The notes under the pieces are model-generated. The model saw only the letters and a list, made by a program, of their open reading frames with translations. It had not been told where the DNA came from and made no database searches. DNA of 52,395 nucleotides, from positions 1-52,395 of the forward strand of contig DASRCB010000358.1 in NCBI GenBank assembly GCA_035653295.1, in the 5' to 3' direction. A program made the position numbers and the translations under genes. This document shows positions 34,741-42,111 of the stretch, piece after piece (the stretch's first letter is position 1; each line of letters opens with the position of its first letter). The stretch comes from DASRCB01 sp035653295. GTDB taxonomy: Bacteria > Acidobacteriota > Terriglobia > Bryobacterales > Bryobacteraceae.

Positions 34741-35406
34741 ATGGCTAAGATTCGCATCATGTTGGCGGACGACCACACGCTGTTCCGCCAGGGAATTCGA
34801 ACCCTCATCTCCGCCGAGGCGGATATGGAAGTGGTCGGTGAGGCCTCCAACGGCAGCGACGCCGTGGATAAAGCGGCGGAAGTCCGGCCCGATGTCGTGC
34901 TGATGGATATCGGCATGCCCGGGCTGAGCAGCTTCGAAGCCACTCGCCAGATCAAGAAGAACCGGCCCGAGACGCGGGTCCTGTTCCTGACCATGTACGA
35001 CGACGAGGACTATCTCGTTGAGGGAATGGAAGTCGGCGCCAGCGGTTATGTGCTCAAGGACAGCCCCTCACAACAGCTTGTGGCCGCTGTTCGAGACATC
35101 TGCCGCGGCGGCAGCTATCTGAGCCCGCGCATGCTCTCGCAGCTGGTGGACGATTTCCGGTCCCGCATCAAATCCGCGAACCGCCTGCCGCGCTTCGCCA
35201 CTTTGACCACGCGCGAGCGTGAAGTTCTCAAGATGCTGGCCGAAGGCAACTCCGTCAAAGAGATCGCCTGCGACCTCAATCTCAGCGTCAAGACGGTTGA
35301 AGCCCATAAGTTCAACCTGATGCGCAAGCTGGATATCCACAACAAGGCCCAGCTGGTGCAGTACGCGATCCAGAAAAAGATCATCAAAATCCCGAATCTC
35401 GTCTGA
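34741..35406 (+). CDS. NarL/FixJ-family response regulator
   Basis: The protein has 221 residues. The receiver domain (1-125) has the acidic pair D10-D11, phospho-acceptor D56 in VVLMDIGMPG, and the conserved Lys in YVLKDSPSQQL. The C-terminal LuxR-type helix-turn-helix is TTREREVLKMLAEGNSVKEI followed by LNLSVKTVEAHKFNLMRKL. It is a DNA-binding regulator paired with the upstream histidine kinase gene. A strong hairpin terminator follows 11 bases after the stop codon. Confidence 0.95.
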   Translation: MAKIRIMLADDHTLFRQGIRTLISAEADMEVVGEASNGSDAVDKAAEVRPDVVLMDIGMPGLSSFEATRQIKKNRPETRVLFLTMYDDEDYLVEGMEVGASGYVLKDSPSQQLVAAVRDICRGGSYLSPRMLSQLVDDFRSRIKSANRLPRFATLTTREREVLKMLAEGNSVKEIACDLNLSVKTVEAHKFNLMRKLDIHNKAQLVQYAIQKKIIKIPNLV

Positions 35407-35417
35407 TCCTCCTCGTG

Positions 35418-35444
35418 CCCCCGGAACGCATCTGGTTCCGGGGG
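35418..35444 (+). terminator. Hairpin terminator after the two-component operon
   Basis: A perfect 10-bp stem (CCCCCGGAAC with GTTCCGGGGG) encloses a 7-base loop and is followed by the pyrimidine-rich TCTTCCTCT. It separates the response regulator gene from sppA. Confidence 0.8.
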
Positions 35445-35530
35445 TCTTCCTCTCCCTGCCTTAGCCCCTCCCCGCTGGTGTCAGAATCGAGACGAGGACG
35501 CCTCGGCGTTCCAGATCCGCGGAGCGAGGA

Positions 35531-37261
35531 ATGAAACGGTTCATCATTGGCGTTATCACCGGCCTGCTTCTGGCCGGCTTCATCGGTCTGATCCTGATAC
35601 TTGCGGTGGCGCGGCTGGGGCAGCGCAGGCCGTCGGTGGAGGACAACTCCACGCTCATTCTGAGGCTGTCGGGCGACATCCCGGAGCGGCCCTCGACCGA
35701 GCTCCCGATTCCGTTCCTGGAATCGCAGCCGCCGCCCACCGTGGCCGAGCTGTGGTCCGGCCTGCGGCGCGCCGCGGCGGATCCGCGTATCAAGGCAGTG
35801 GTTGTGGAGCCGCGCGACCTCGTCATCGGCTGGGCGATTCTCGAGGAGCTGCACTCCGACCTTCAGGAATTCCGTAAGTCCGGCAAGCCGCTGATCGCGT
35901 TTCTCCGCGGGCCCGGCAACAAAGAATACTACCTGGCCACCGCCGCCGACCGCATCTACGTCGCGCCGGAAGATCTGATCAACGTCAAGGGCCTGCGCAT
36001 CGAGGCCATGTACCTGAAGAACACCCTCGATAAACTCGGCGTCCACGCGGATGTAATTCATGCCGGCAAATACAAGGACGCCGGCGACATCTTCACCATG
36101 ACCTCCATGTCGCCGGAGACCCGCGAGGTGATGAACAATATCCTCGACCAATACTACGGCGATCTGGTCAACACCATCGCCGCCGGCCGGAAGAAGTCGC
36201 CGGACGCGGTGCGGTCGATCATCGACAATGCGCCGTTCTCGGGTAAGCAGGCGCTGGCTTACGGGCTGGTGGACGCGAACGGTTTCGAGGATTCGGTCGC
36301 CGCCGATCTTCAGAAACGCCTGGGGCAGACCAACCTCACGAAGATCGACATGCGCACCTATGTGCGCGCCACGCCGCCGTCGGGTTTTGACAGCGGGCGC
36401 AACCGCATCGCCTACATCGTGGGCTCCGGCATCATCGTGCAAGGCTCGGGCGAAGCGCCGCTGGGCCAGGATACCGGCATTACCTCGGGAGGATTCACCA
36501 AACTGCTGCGCGATGCCGCGAATGACAGCAGCATCAGGGGAGCGATCATCCGCGTCGATTCGCCCGGCGGCGACGGCGTGGCCTCCGATGATATTCTCCA
36601 GGCCGCGCGGGACCTCAGCCGAAAGAAGCCGGTCGTGATCTCCATGAGCGATCTGGCGGCCTCTGGCGGGTACTTCATCTCGCTCACCGGCGACCCGATT
36701 CTCGCCTACCCCAATACCCTGACCGGCTCCATCGGAGTGATCTTCGCGAAGTTCAACCTGCGCGGGCTGTTCGACAAGCTCGGCATCACCGAGGACATCC
36801 TCACGCGCGGCCGCTACGCGGATATCGATTCCTCATACGCGCCGTTAACGGAGGATGAGCGCGCGAAACTGGCGTCTGAGATCGACGACTTCTATTCCAC
36901 CTTTATCGCCCGCGTGGCGGAAGGGCGCCGCAGGCCTGCCGCTCAGATCGCGCCTTTGGCCCAGGGCCGGGTATGGCTCGGCGCGCAGGCGAAGCAAAAC
37001 GGCCTGGTGGATCAGCTCGGCGGTCTGGATGCCGCCGTGGCGCTGATCAAGCAGCGCGCGCACATCGGCGCCGGGGAGCGCGTGTCACTGGTCGCTTATC
37101 CGCCGCGCCGCACTCTGTTCGAGCAGTTGATGGCGCGTTCCGAAGAGAATCCGGAAATCCTCAGCCGCCTGCACGCGTTGCTGGGGCGCGACCTGCCGAT
37201 CGAAGCCTGGGTCCACGGCGGAGTGATGGAGCTGATGCCGTGGAGCATCACCGTACGCTGA
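35531..37261 (+). CDS. sppA: Signal peptide peptidase SppA, long (67K) type
   Basis: The protein has 576 residues. An N-terminal membrane helix (about 5-28) is followed by two tandem S49-like domains. The catalytic Lys is expected at K182 (AGKYKDAGD, matching the TYK of E. coli SppA), and the nucleophile is S378 in DLAASGGYF. Further motifs: RVDSPGGDGVASD, TGSIGVIFAKFNL and AKQNGLVDQLGGLDAAV. It degrades cleaved signal peptides in the inner membrane. It lies alone between a terminator and the convergent sigma-factor gene, whose stop codon directly abuts its own. Confidence 0.95.
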   Translation: MKRFIIGVITGLLLAGFIGLILILAVARLGQRRPSVEDNSTLILRLSGDIPERPSTELPIPFLESQPPPTVAELWSGLRRAAADPRIKAVVVEPRDLVIGWAILEELHSDLQEFRKSGKPLIAFLRGPGNKEYYLATAADRIYVAPEDLINVKGLRIEAMYLKNTLDKLGVHADVIHAGKYKDAGDIFTMTSMSPETREVMNNILDQYYGDLVNTIAAGRKKSPDAVRSIIDNAPFSGKQALAYGLVDANGFEDSVAADLQKRLGQTNLTKIDMRTYVRATPPSGFDSGRNRIAYIVGSGIIVQGSGEAPLGQDTGITSGGFTKLLRDAANDSSIRGAIIRVDSPGGDGVASDDILQAARDLSRKKPVVISMSDLAASGGYFISLTGDPILAYPNTLTGSIGVIFAKFNLRGLFDKLGITEDILTRGRYADIDSSYAPLTEDERAKLASEIDDFYSTFIARVAEGRRRPAAQIAPLAQGRVWLGAQAKQNGLVDQLGGLDAAVALIKQRAHIGAGERVSLVAYPPRRTLFEQLMARSEENPEILSRLHALLGRDLPIEAWVHGGVMELMPWSITVR

Positions 37262-38020
37262 TCAGAAAACGCAGCTGGAGGTAATCCCGTTGGACTGCAG
37301 CACCGCCGCCATCTTCTCCAGCGCCGATTTGTGGATCTGCGACACGCGGCTCTCGTTGATGCCCAGCACCGTGCCGATCTCCTTCATCGTCATTTCATTG
37401 GTGTAGTACAGGAACACGACCTTCTGATACCGCTCGGGCAGGGCTTTCATCGCGGTGGCGATCACGGTGCGCATCTGCTCGCGGGCGCACATGTTGTCCG
37501 GCTGCGTGTCCGGATTGCTCGGAAAATCGGGAGCGGGCAGATCTTCGTTGTCCGCGGTGCGCGCCGAAGCGGATACCAGGCCCACATTGCGCAGATCGAG
37601 CATCATGTGATGCCAGCGCTCGACGTCCACTCCGAGCTTTTCGGCCACTTCCGATTCCGTGGGGTTGCGTTGCAGCGTGGCGGCCAGCTCCCGTGTGGCG
37701 GCTTCCACCTGCTTGTGCCGGCGCCGCAGATCCCGTGACGCCCAGTCGAGCTGCCGCAGGCTGTCGAGAATGGCGCCCTTGATCCGGTGCTTGGCGTAAC
37801 TGGAGAAGGCCACCTGCTTGGTCGGATTGAACTTGTCCGCGGCGTCGAACAGACCGAGCACGCCGGCGTGCACCAGGTCGTCGAGCTCCACGTGCACCGG
37901 CAGGTTCTCATGGACGCGAATGGCGATCGCCTTGACCAGCGGCAGATGCTCCAGGATTACCTGGTCGCGCCAGCTCGCGCCATCTTCGCGCTGGGTCTGG
38001 ATCACGTCGGGGTTCGTCAC
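37262..38020 (-). CDS. RNA polymerase sigma factor, FliA/WhiG type
   Basis: I choose GTG 38020, with GGAG nine bases upstream, giving 252 residues. The frame is open up to a TTG at 38113, but the extra part is low-complexity. Region 2: DQVILEHLPLVKAIAIRVHE, DDLVHAGVLGLFDAADKF and KHRIKGAILDSLRQLDWASR, which is the FliA/WhiG-type melting and -10 helix. Region 3: LQRNPTESEVAEKLGV. Region 4: LPERYQKVVFLYYTNEMTMKEIG followed by INESRVSQIHKSALEKM. In flagellated bacteria this type reads late flagellar genes, but no flagellar genes are near, so the regulon here is open. Confidence 0.92.
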   Translation of the reverse strand: MTNPDVIQTQREDGASWRDQVILEHLPLVKAIAIRVHENLPVHVELDDLVHAGVLGLFDAADKFNPTKQVAFSSYAKHRIKGAILDSLRQLDWASRDLRRRHKQVEAATRELAATLQRNPTESEVAEKLGVDVERWHHMMLDLRNVGLVSASARTADNEDLPAPDFPSNPDTQPDNMCAREQMRTVIATAMKALPERYQKVVFLYYTNEMTMKEIGTVLGINESRVSQIHKSALEKMAAVLQSNGITSSCVF

Positions 38021-38428
38021 GGCTTCGTTCTCCTTTGCCTTCGCCGCCGCTGCATCTGTGCGCCGGATGCTGCCGATGGTGCAAGCCGCGGTCCAACGCT
38101 GGGTGGTGTGCAACGACGTTCCTTTGCCGAACTCACCGAGTCCTGGATCTTCCGTTCTACGCTCTGTTTCTCAACAGGTTGTAGGCAATCGGTCTTATAA
38201 AGGCAGCCGCTACTGAGTACCTTTAGAGCGCTCAGTACCAGGGACAGGCTGTCCCGCTTTGAAACGCGCCGGCGGGGCGCCGATGCCAAAAAGGCATCGT
38301 GGGTTCCAATTCGGTACGAGGTCGCAAAACGGAACATGGTTCAGGCGATTCGGGAGTTCTATTTTCATATCGCCCGCGGCCGGTTGTTTTATAGGAGAAA
38401 TGGCCCGGTACAGCCGTACCGGCGCGCG
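38021..38428. other. Intergenic region with palindromes upstream of the sigma-factor gene
   Basis: No supported gene was seen. Two perfect hairpins lie in it: GGGACAG-G-CTGTCCC at 38241-38255 and CGATGCC-AAAAA-GGCATCG at 38281-38299. Near them are the partly symmetric ACTGAGTACC and CTCAGTACC. The leader and promoter of the minus-strand sigma gene must be here, but no clear -35/-10 pair was found. Confidence 0.55.
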
Positions 38429-38602
38429 TCAGCGCGATTGCATGGATGCCAGCCAGGTTTTCACCGCAAGCCCGGCCATGAAGATCCACACCACCAGGCG
38501 GAACTTCCCCTCCAGCGTGAATGCGGCGAGGACTGCGATGAGAGCGTAAAAGCCGAGCGCCGTCCAAAGCCGGCCCCGTGATCGGGGCTGGGATACGTCC
38601 AT
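38429..38602 (-). CDS. Small two-helix membrane protein
   Basis: The predicted protein has 57 residues from ATG 38602; a longer start at 38641 is possible. Two hydrophobic helices, LWTALGFYALIAVLAAFTL and LVVWIFMAGLAVKTWL, are linked by a short basic loop (EGKFR). The N-terminus is polar (DVSQPRSRGR). No family was recognised. It is divergent from the Yip1-like membrane protein gene with 93 bases between the starts. Codon use and the clean helix pattern favour a real gene, but the evidence is modest. Confidence 0.55.
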   Translation of the reverse strand: MDVSQPRSRGRLWTALGFYALIAVLAAFTLEGKFRLVVWIFMAGLAVKTWLASMQSR

Positions 38603-38670
38603 GCGTTCAGCGTAGCCCACCAGCGCCGGCAGCCGAGCCATGCGCCCTGGCGTGCAATGTTCGGCGCGTG

Positions 38671-38676
38671 TATAAT
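38671..38676 (+). promoter_or_regulatory. -10 box of the Yip1-like gene
   Basis: A perfect TATAAT lies 19 bases before the ATG at 38696. No good -35 box was found at the right distance. Confidence 0.45.
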
Positions 38677-38695
38677 CGGTTCACTCGGAGCCAGA

Positions 38696-39427
38696 ATGAC
38701 ACCCCATGCCGCCGCCGTCCCCGCGCCCGCCGAGCCTGTTGCAGGCATCGGCGATGGTCTCGCTGGAATCCTGAACATCTTCGTCGATCCCGCCGGCGCC
38801 GCCCGGCGCATCGTGCTGCGTATGTTCTGGATCTATCCCATCATCGTGATGTGCGCGGTGAGCATCTTCCAGCAGATCATGCTCGCGCCGTTCACCCTCC
38901 AGGTGCAGCGCAAGGTTTTGCAGGACCGCAACATGTCCCCGGAACAAATCCAGAACAGCCTGGCGATGATGTCCAAATTCGCGTTCATCGGCTACATCAT
39001 CGCGCCGATTTTTGTGGTCCTGTTCTGCCTGCTCAGCGCGTGGTTGATCAGCGTCGCCGGCTCGATCGTCGATGTGCGGGCCCGCTTCCAGCACCTGTTC
39101 TCGCTGGTGGCCGTATGCGGCATGTTCTACATGCTGCAGATCATCGCACAGCTGATTATCCTGCGCACCAAGTCGCCGGACGATGTGCAGAGCCGTCAGG
39201 ATCTTCAGCCGCCGCTGGGGCTGGACATCTTTCTGCACGACTTACCCAAAGGGGTGCAGGGCGTGGTGTCGTTCTTCAGCGTGTTCGAGATCTGGTCCAT
39301 CGTAATGATGGCCCTGACCTACGCCGCGTTGACGAAGACTTCAAAGGGGAAGGCGTTTTTCGCCACGGCCCCGGGGTGGATCGTCGGCCTGGTGTTCGCC
39401 GTGCTCGGCAGCATGTTCGCGGGCTAG
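38696..39427 (+). CDS. Yip1/YIF1-like multi-helix membrane protein
   Basis: The protein has 243 residues from ATG 38696, which has GGAG five bases upstream; the open frame starts 39 bases earlier but has no such signal. The N-terminus (GIGDGLAGILNIFVDPAGAARRI) is the usual opening of bacterial Yip1-like proteins. Helices: FWIYPIIVMCAVSIF, FIGYIIAPIFVVLFCLLSAWLI, LFSLVAVCGMFYMLQIIAQLII, VFEIWSIVMMALTYAAL and GWIVGLVFAVLGSMF. The function of this group in bacteria is unknown. Its stop codon overlaps the stop of a small convergent gene. Confidence 0.8.
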   Translation: MTPHAAAVPAPAEPVAGIGDGLAGILNIFVDPAGAARRIVLRMFWIYPIIVMCAVSIFQQIMLAPFTLQVQRKVLQDRNMSPEQIQNSLAMMSKFAFIGYIIAPIFVVLFCLLSAWLISVAGSIVDVRARFQHLFSLVAVCGMFYMLQIIAQLIILRTKSPDDVQSRQDLQPPLGLDIFLHDLPKGVQGVVSFFSVFEIWSIVMMALTYAALTKTSKGKAFFATAPGWIVGLVFAVLGSMFAG

Positions 39428-39579
39428 CCGGGGTCCGCCTCGGCATCCGGCGGTTTCTTATGCTTCGGCTTCCGGGCAGTCTTCGGTTCGATGACCCGGG
39501 TGGAGGGCACTGGCCCCACGCGCTGTCGCGCCAGCCGGCGGACGCCGCGCTTCTGGTCGAATTTGGGGGGCTTCTTCAC
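39424..39579 (-). CDS. Small basic protein, conserved-looking, function unknown
   Basis: The predicted protein has 51 residues from GTG 39579. It is rich in Lys, Arg and Pro: KKPPKFDQKRGVRRLARQRV at the start, then GPVPSTRVIEPKT and RKPKHKKPPDAEADPG. The sequence is regular, and its KPKHK tail resembles small basic acidobacterial proteins I have seen, though I cannot name the family. The last three bases overlap the convergent Yip1-like gene. A TAG directly upstream in frame leaves GTG as the only start. Another frame on the same strand is longer (39458-39643) but reads as random sequence. Confidence 0.5.
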   Translation of the reverse strand: MKKPPKFDQKRGVRRLARQRVGPVPSTRVIEPKTARKPKHKKPPDAEADPG

Positions 39580-39582
39580 CGG

Positions 39583-39613
39583 TTGACGGGGACCTTTCCG
39601 GACGCGCTACAAT
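39583..39613 (+). promoter_or_regulatory. Promoter candidate of tatA
   Basis: TTGACG (39583-39588) and TACAAT (39608-39613) are separated by 19 bases, longer than the ideal 17. They lie 31 bases before the tatA start codon. Confidence 0.45.
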
Positions 39614-39643
39614 GATTATGTATCGTCCCCCAAAGGAGGCCAA

Positions 39644-39814
39644 ATGTTCAGGCAGATCGGTTTACCCGAGCTACTGGTCATCCTGATTGTTTTTGTTCTG
39701 CTCTTCGGCGGAAAGAAAATTCCAGAGATGGCAAAGGGTTTGGGAGAGGGCATTCGCAGTTTCAAAGACGCCCTTAAGAACGAAGATCACGTCGACGAAA
39801 AGAAGCAGGTTTAG
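39644..39814 (+). CDS. tatA: Twin-arginine translocase subunit TatA
   Basis: The protein has 56 residues. A short N-terminus (MFRQIGLPELLVILIVFVLL) forms the membrane helix, followed by the FGGKKIPEMAKGLGEGIRSF hinge and amphipathic helix and an acidic/basic tail (KNEDHVDEKKQV). This is the complete TatA/E pattern; the Pro-Glu in the helix (LPEL) is typical. It forms the pore that moves folded proteins across the inner membrane. A strong ribosome binding site (AAAGGAGG) lies just upstream. tatB and tatC are not adjacent. A bidirectional terminator follows. Confidence 0.96.
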   Translation: MFRQIGLPELLVILIVFVLLFGGKKIPEMAKGLGEGIRSFKDALKNEDHVDEKKQV

Positions 39815-39867
39815 GCTTCCTGGGGGGTCCGCAGGCTGGACCTTGCTCTAATCGACTCTCAAAAATA

Positions 39868-39898
39868 GAAACCCCGCGGGTCTGCGCCGCGGGGTTTC
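39868..39898. terminator. Bidirectional terminator between tatA and the HU gene
   Basis: A perfect 12-bp stem (GAAACCCCGCGG with CCGCGGGGTTTC) encloses a 7-base loop. On the minus strand it is followed by TATTTTT, so it ends the HU transcript; on the plus strand it can serve tatA. Confidence 0.92.
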
Positions 39899-39918
39899 AT
39901 GTTTCTGCCCGCCCCCGC

Positions 39919-40227
39919 TTACTTCGCCTTCTTCGGCGGAACGATGGCGTCCTTCACCGCTTTGGCCACGCGGAACTTCACCACTTTCTTGGCCGGGATC
40001 TTGATCGCTTCGCCGGTCGCCGGATTGCGGCCGGTGCGCGCTTTGCGCTCCACGCGCACCAGGCGGCCGATGCCCGGAATCACGAACATGCCGTTCTTCT
40101 TCGTCTCGCGCACTGCCAGCTCGGCAAAACTGGTGACGAACTGCCGCGCGGTCTTGGTCGGTACTCCGTTGCTCTCCGCCAGCTCGCGAATCATCTGCGA
40201 CTGCGTCATACGGGTGGCTGCTGCCAT
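39919..40227 (-). CDS. HU-family DNA-binding protein
   Basis: The protein has 102 residues from ATG 40227, with GAAGGAG upstream; the frame is open further, but without a ribosome site. TQSQMIRELAESNGVPTKTARQFV forms the helical base, and FVIPGIGRLVRVERKARTGRNPATGEAI is the beta-arm with the RxGRNPxTGE motif that holds the intercalating Pro. The tail KKVVKFRVAKAVKDAI completes the dimer interface. The C-terminus (VPPKKAK) is short and basic. It bends and compacts DNA. It is transcribed alone. Confidence 0.95.
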   Translation of the reverse strand: MAAATRMTQSQMIRELAESNGVPTKTARQFVTSFAELAVRETKKNGMFVIPGIGRLVRVERKARTGRNPATGEAIKIPAKKVVKFRVAKAVKDAIVPPKKAK

Positions 40228-40254
40228 GTCGTCCTGTTCTCCTTCCAAATCTTC

Positions 40255-40291
40255 ACTACAGTGTTTAAAACAAAACAGCTCAATTCTGTTT
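40255..40291 (-). promoter_or_regulatory. Promoter/operator region of the HU gene
   Basis: TTGAGC (40283-40278) and TGTAGT (40260-40255) lie 17 bases apart on the minus strand. The -35 box falls in a perfect inverted repeat AAACAG-7-CTGTTT (40273-40291). The AT-rich character contrasts with the surroundings. Moderate evidence only. Confidence 0.35.
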
Positions 40292-40461
40292 ACAACGTGA
40301 TGATAGCTGCGTTTGCGCCCGGTGTAAAGGGGCGCGAGGCCCCGAACTGCGTGTTTTTCGGGCTTTTTTTCACCTGCGGGCGCTGACAGGCCCATTGTAT
40401 GCGGTTTCGGGCGGCCGTGCACGCCTTTCACGCAGGTTTTTCGCGGTGACGGCGCGGGGGA

Positions 40462-42039
40462 TCACAGATCGCTCTGCGGCCGGCCTTCGCTGCCGGTCCA
40501 CAGCGCGCGGGTCGCCGCTTCGTACGGCGGCAGCGAGCGGAGGCGTGGCTTGATCACGATCAGCGTCTCGCTGCGGTCGTTCTTCGAGGCGTTGGTGCTG
40601 AGCATGGGGCCCAGCACCGGGATGCTGGCCAGTCCCGCAATCCCGTTCAGGCTTTTCGTTTGCGATGCGTTGAGCAGCCCTGTCACGACAGCCCACTGTC
40701 CGTCACGCAGCCGTACCGAGGACTGGTATTTCGTGTTGTCCAGCTCCGGAATGCCGTTCAGGTTTCCCGAGCCCAGCAGCTCGAACTCCGCCTCCACATC
40801 AAGGGTCATCTCCCCGGTTCCATGCACGTGCGGCGTGACCTTGAGACTCAGGCCGAGGTCCTCGAACTGGAAAGTGGGAGGGGGAATCCCGAAGCCGCCG
40901 CTGGACCCCGTCTGGGTCGTGTACAGCGCCGTCTCGATCGGGTATTTCGAGCCCACGTGCAGCGATGCGGGCATGCCATCGGAGGCCATCATGGTGGCCT
41001 CGTACATGCTGGAGGCGATCGATTTCGTCGCTGAGGCGAACAGCTTCGCATTGGTCACCCCGATGCCGATGAGTGACGCTCCTCCACCGAAAGTCATGAA
41101 ATTCACGAACCCGGGCGGAATGAAGGGCAGGCCGAGGAACCCGCGCGGCGAGGTGAAAGCAACCAGCGGATAAGACGTCGGCAGAGCGAAGCCCCACGTG
41201 AGCGAGCCGGAACGATCGGAGGTCAGCAGCTCCACGCCGAGTTCCACCTGCGCCCGCGGCAGCATCATCTCGCGGAACAGCGCCTCCGCTGGGCGAACCT
41301 TCGAAACCTTATCCCGCAGCAGCACGGCATGAAGCTGGTTATCCACGACGATGCGCTGGATCTCCAGCGCCCCCCGCACCGCGGCCACCAGCTCCTGGAT
41401 TTCCTGCGCCGTGACCGTGTCCGGGATCGGAATCAGAATGCTCATCGTGCGCTCGTACCGCGTGCGCTTCTCCTGGCTGTCGTTGGTTACGAAGATCAGG
41501 CGCGGTGTGGCGGGGATGACAAATGAGTTCGTCGCCGCCTCGAGCGCATGCAGCGCCATTCGATAGTCGGCATTCGTGAGCTGGAAATGAATGCTGTTAC
41601 CGGCCTGGTAGTCCGGATCGAATACCACCTTCAATCCGAACGCGCCAGCCACCGCTTCAAACAGCGCGCGGCCATCGCCCCGCAGATCGAATTCCTGGCG
41701 GCCGGCGCTGGCGTCGAGGGAGACGGGGGGCTGGGGGCGCCGCGCCTCCGCCAGTTCCGCCTCGGTGATATGACCGCCTTCCACCCCCGCCGCCCGTTTC
41801 GGTTTGGGGGCCGCGAGCTCGGCGAACGGCCGCAGCTTGTGGATATGCAGCAGGTAATCGTGATTGCCGGGGTCCAGGCGCAGGGCCTCGTTGTACAGCG
41901 CGTAGGCCTGCACGATCTGATGGGCCCGCTCGGCGGCCATGGCCTGGGCGGCGATACGCTCGGCGTCGCCGCGCGTGCCGGCCAGGGCGGCGCTGACGCA
42001 GCCAAGCACACCGACAGTTATCAGGACCCGCAGTCCCAC
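40462..42039 (-). CDS. Secretin-domain outer-membrane protein (GspD/PilQ-like)
   Basis: The protein has 525 residues with a GTG start and a signal peptide (about 1-20, ending SAALAG). Residues 25-70 form TPR-like helices (ERAHQIVQAYALYNEALRLDPGN). From about 120 there is an N-domain (FEAVAGAFGLKVVFDPDY) and a second ring-building part (SILIPIPDTVTAQEIQELV). From about 290 the secretin domain begins, with VELGVELLTSDRSGSLTWG, LHVGSKYPIETAL, FQFEDLGLSLKVTPHVHG, WAVVTGLLNASQT and LPVLGPMLSTNASKNDRSET-type motifs (IPVLGPMLS). It should form a gated pore in the outer membrane for type II secretion or pili. No other secretion genes are adjacent except the divergent AAA ATPase. Confidence 0.9.
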   Translation of the reverse strand: MGLRVLITVGVLGCVSAALAGTRGDAERIAAQAMAAERAHQIVQAYALYNEALRLDPGNHDYLLHIHKLRPFAELAAPKPKRAAGVEGGHITEAELAEARRPQPPVSLDASAGRQEFDLRGDGRALFEAVAGAFGLKVVFDPDYQAGNSIHFQLTNADYRMALHALEAATNSFVIPATPRLIFVTNDSQEKRTRYERTMSILIPIPDTVTAQEIQELVAAVRGALEIQRIVVDNQLHAVLLRDKVSKVRPAEALFREMMLPRAQVELGVELLTSDRSGSLTWGFALPTSYPLVAFTSPRGFLGLPFIPPGFVNFMTFGGGASLIGIGVTNAKLFASATKSIASSMYEATMMASDGMPASLHVGSKYPIETALYTTQTGSSGGFGIPPPTFQFEDLGLSLKVTPHVHGTGEMTLDVEAEFELLGSGNLNGIPELDNTKYQSSVRLRDGQWAVVTGLLNASQTKSLNGIAGLASIPVLGPMLSTNASKNDRSETLIVIKPRLRSLPPYEAATRALWTGSEGRPQSDL

Positions 42040-42111
42040 CTAAGCCTGACGATTCCGCCGCCGCGGGCGTGTATAAACAAATGAAGCCGGACTGCCGATG
42101 TATAGGACGAC

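Noticed and set aside
39458..39643. 61-codon minus-strand frame
   Set aside because: Composition looks random, whereas another frame of the same strand (39424-39579) gives a regular basic protein.
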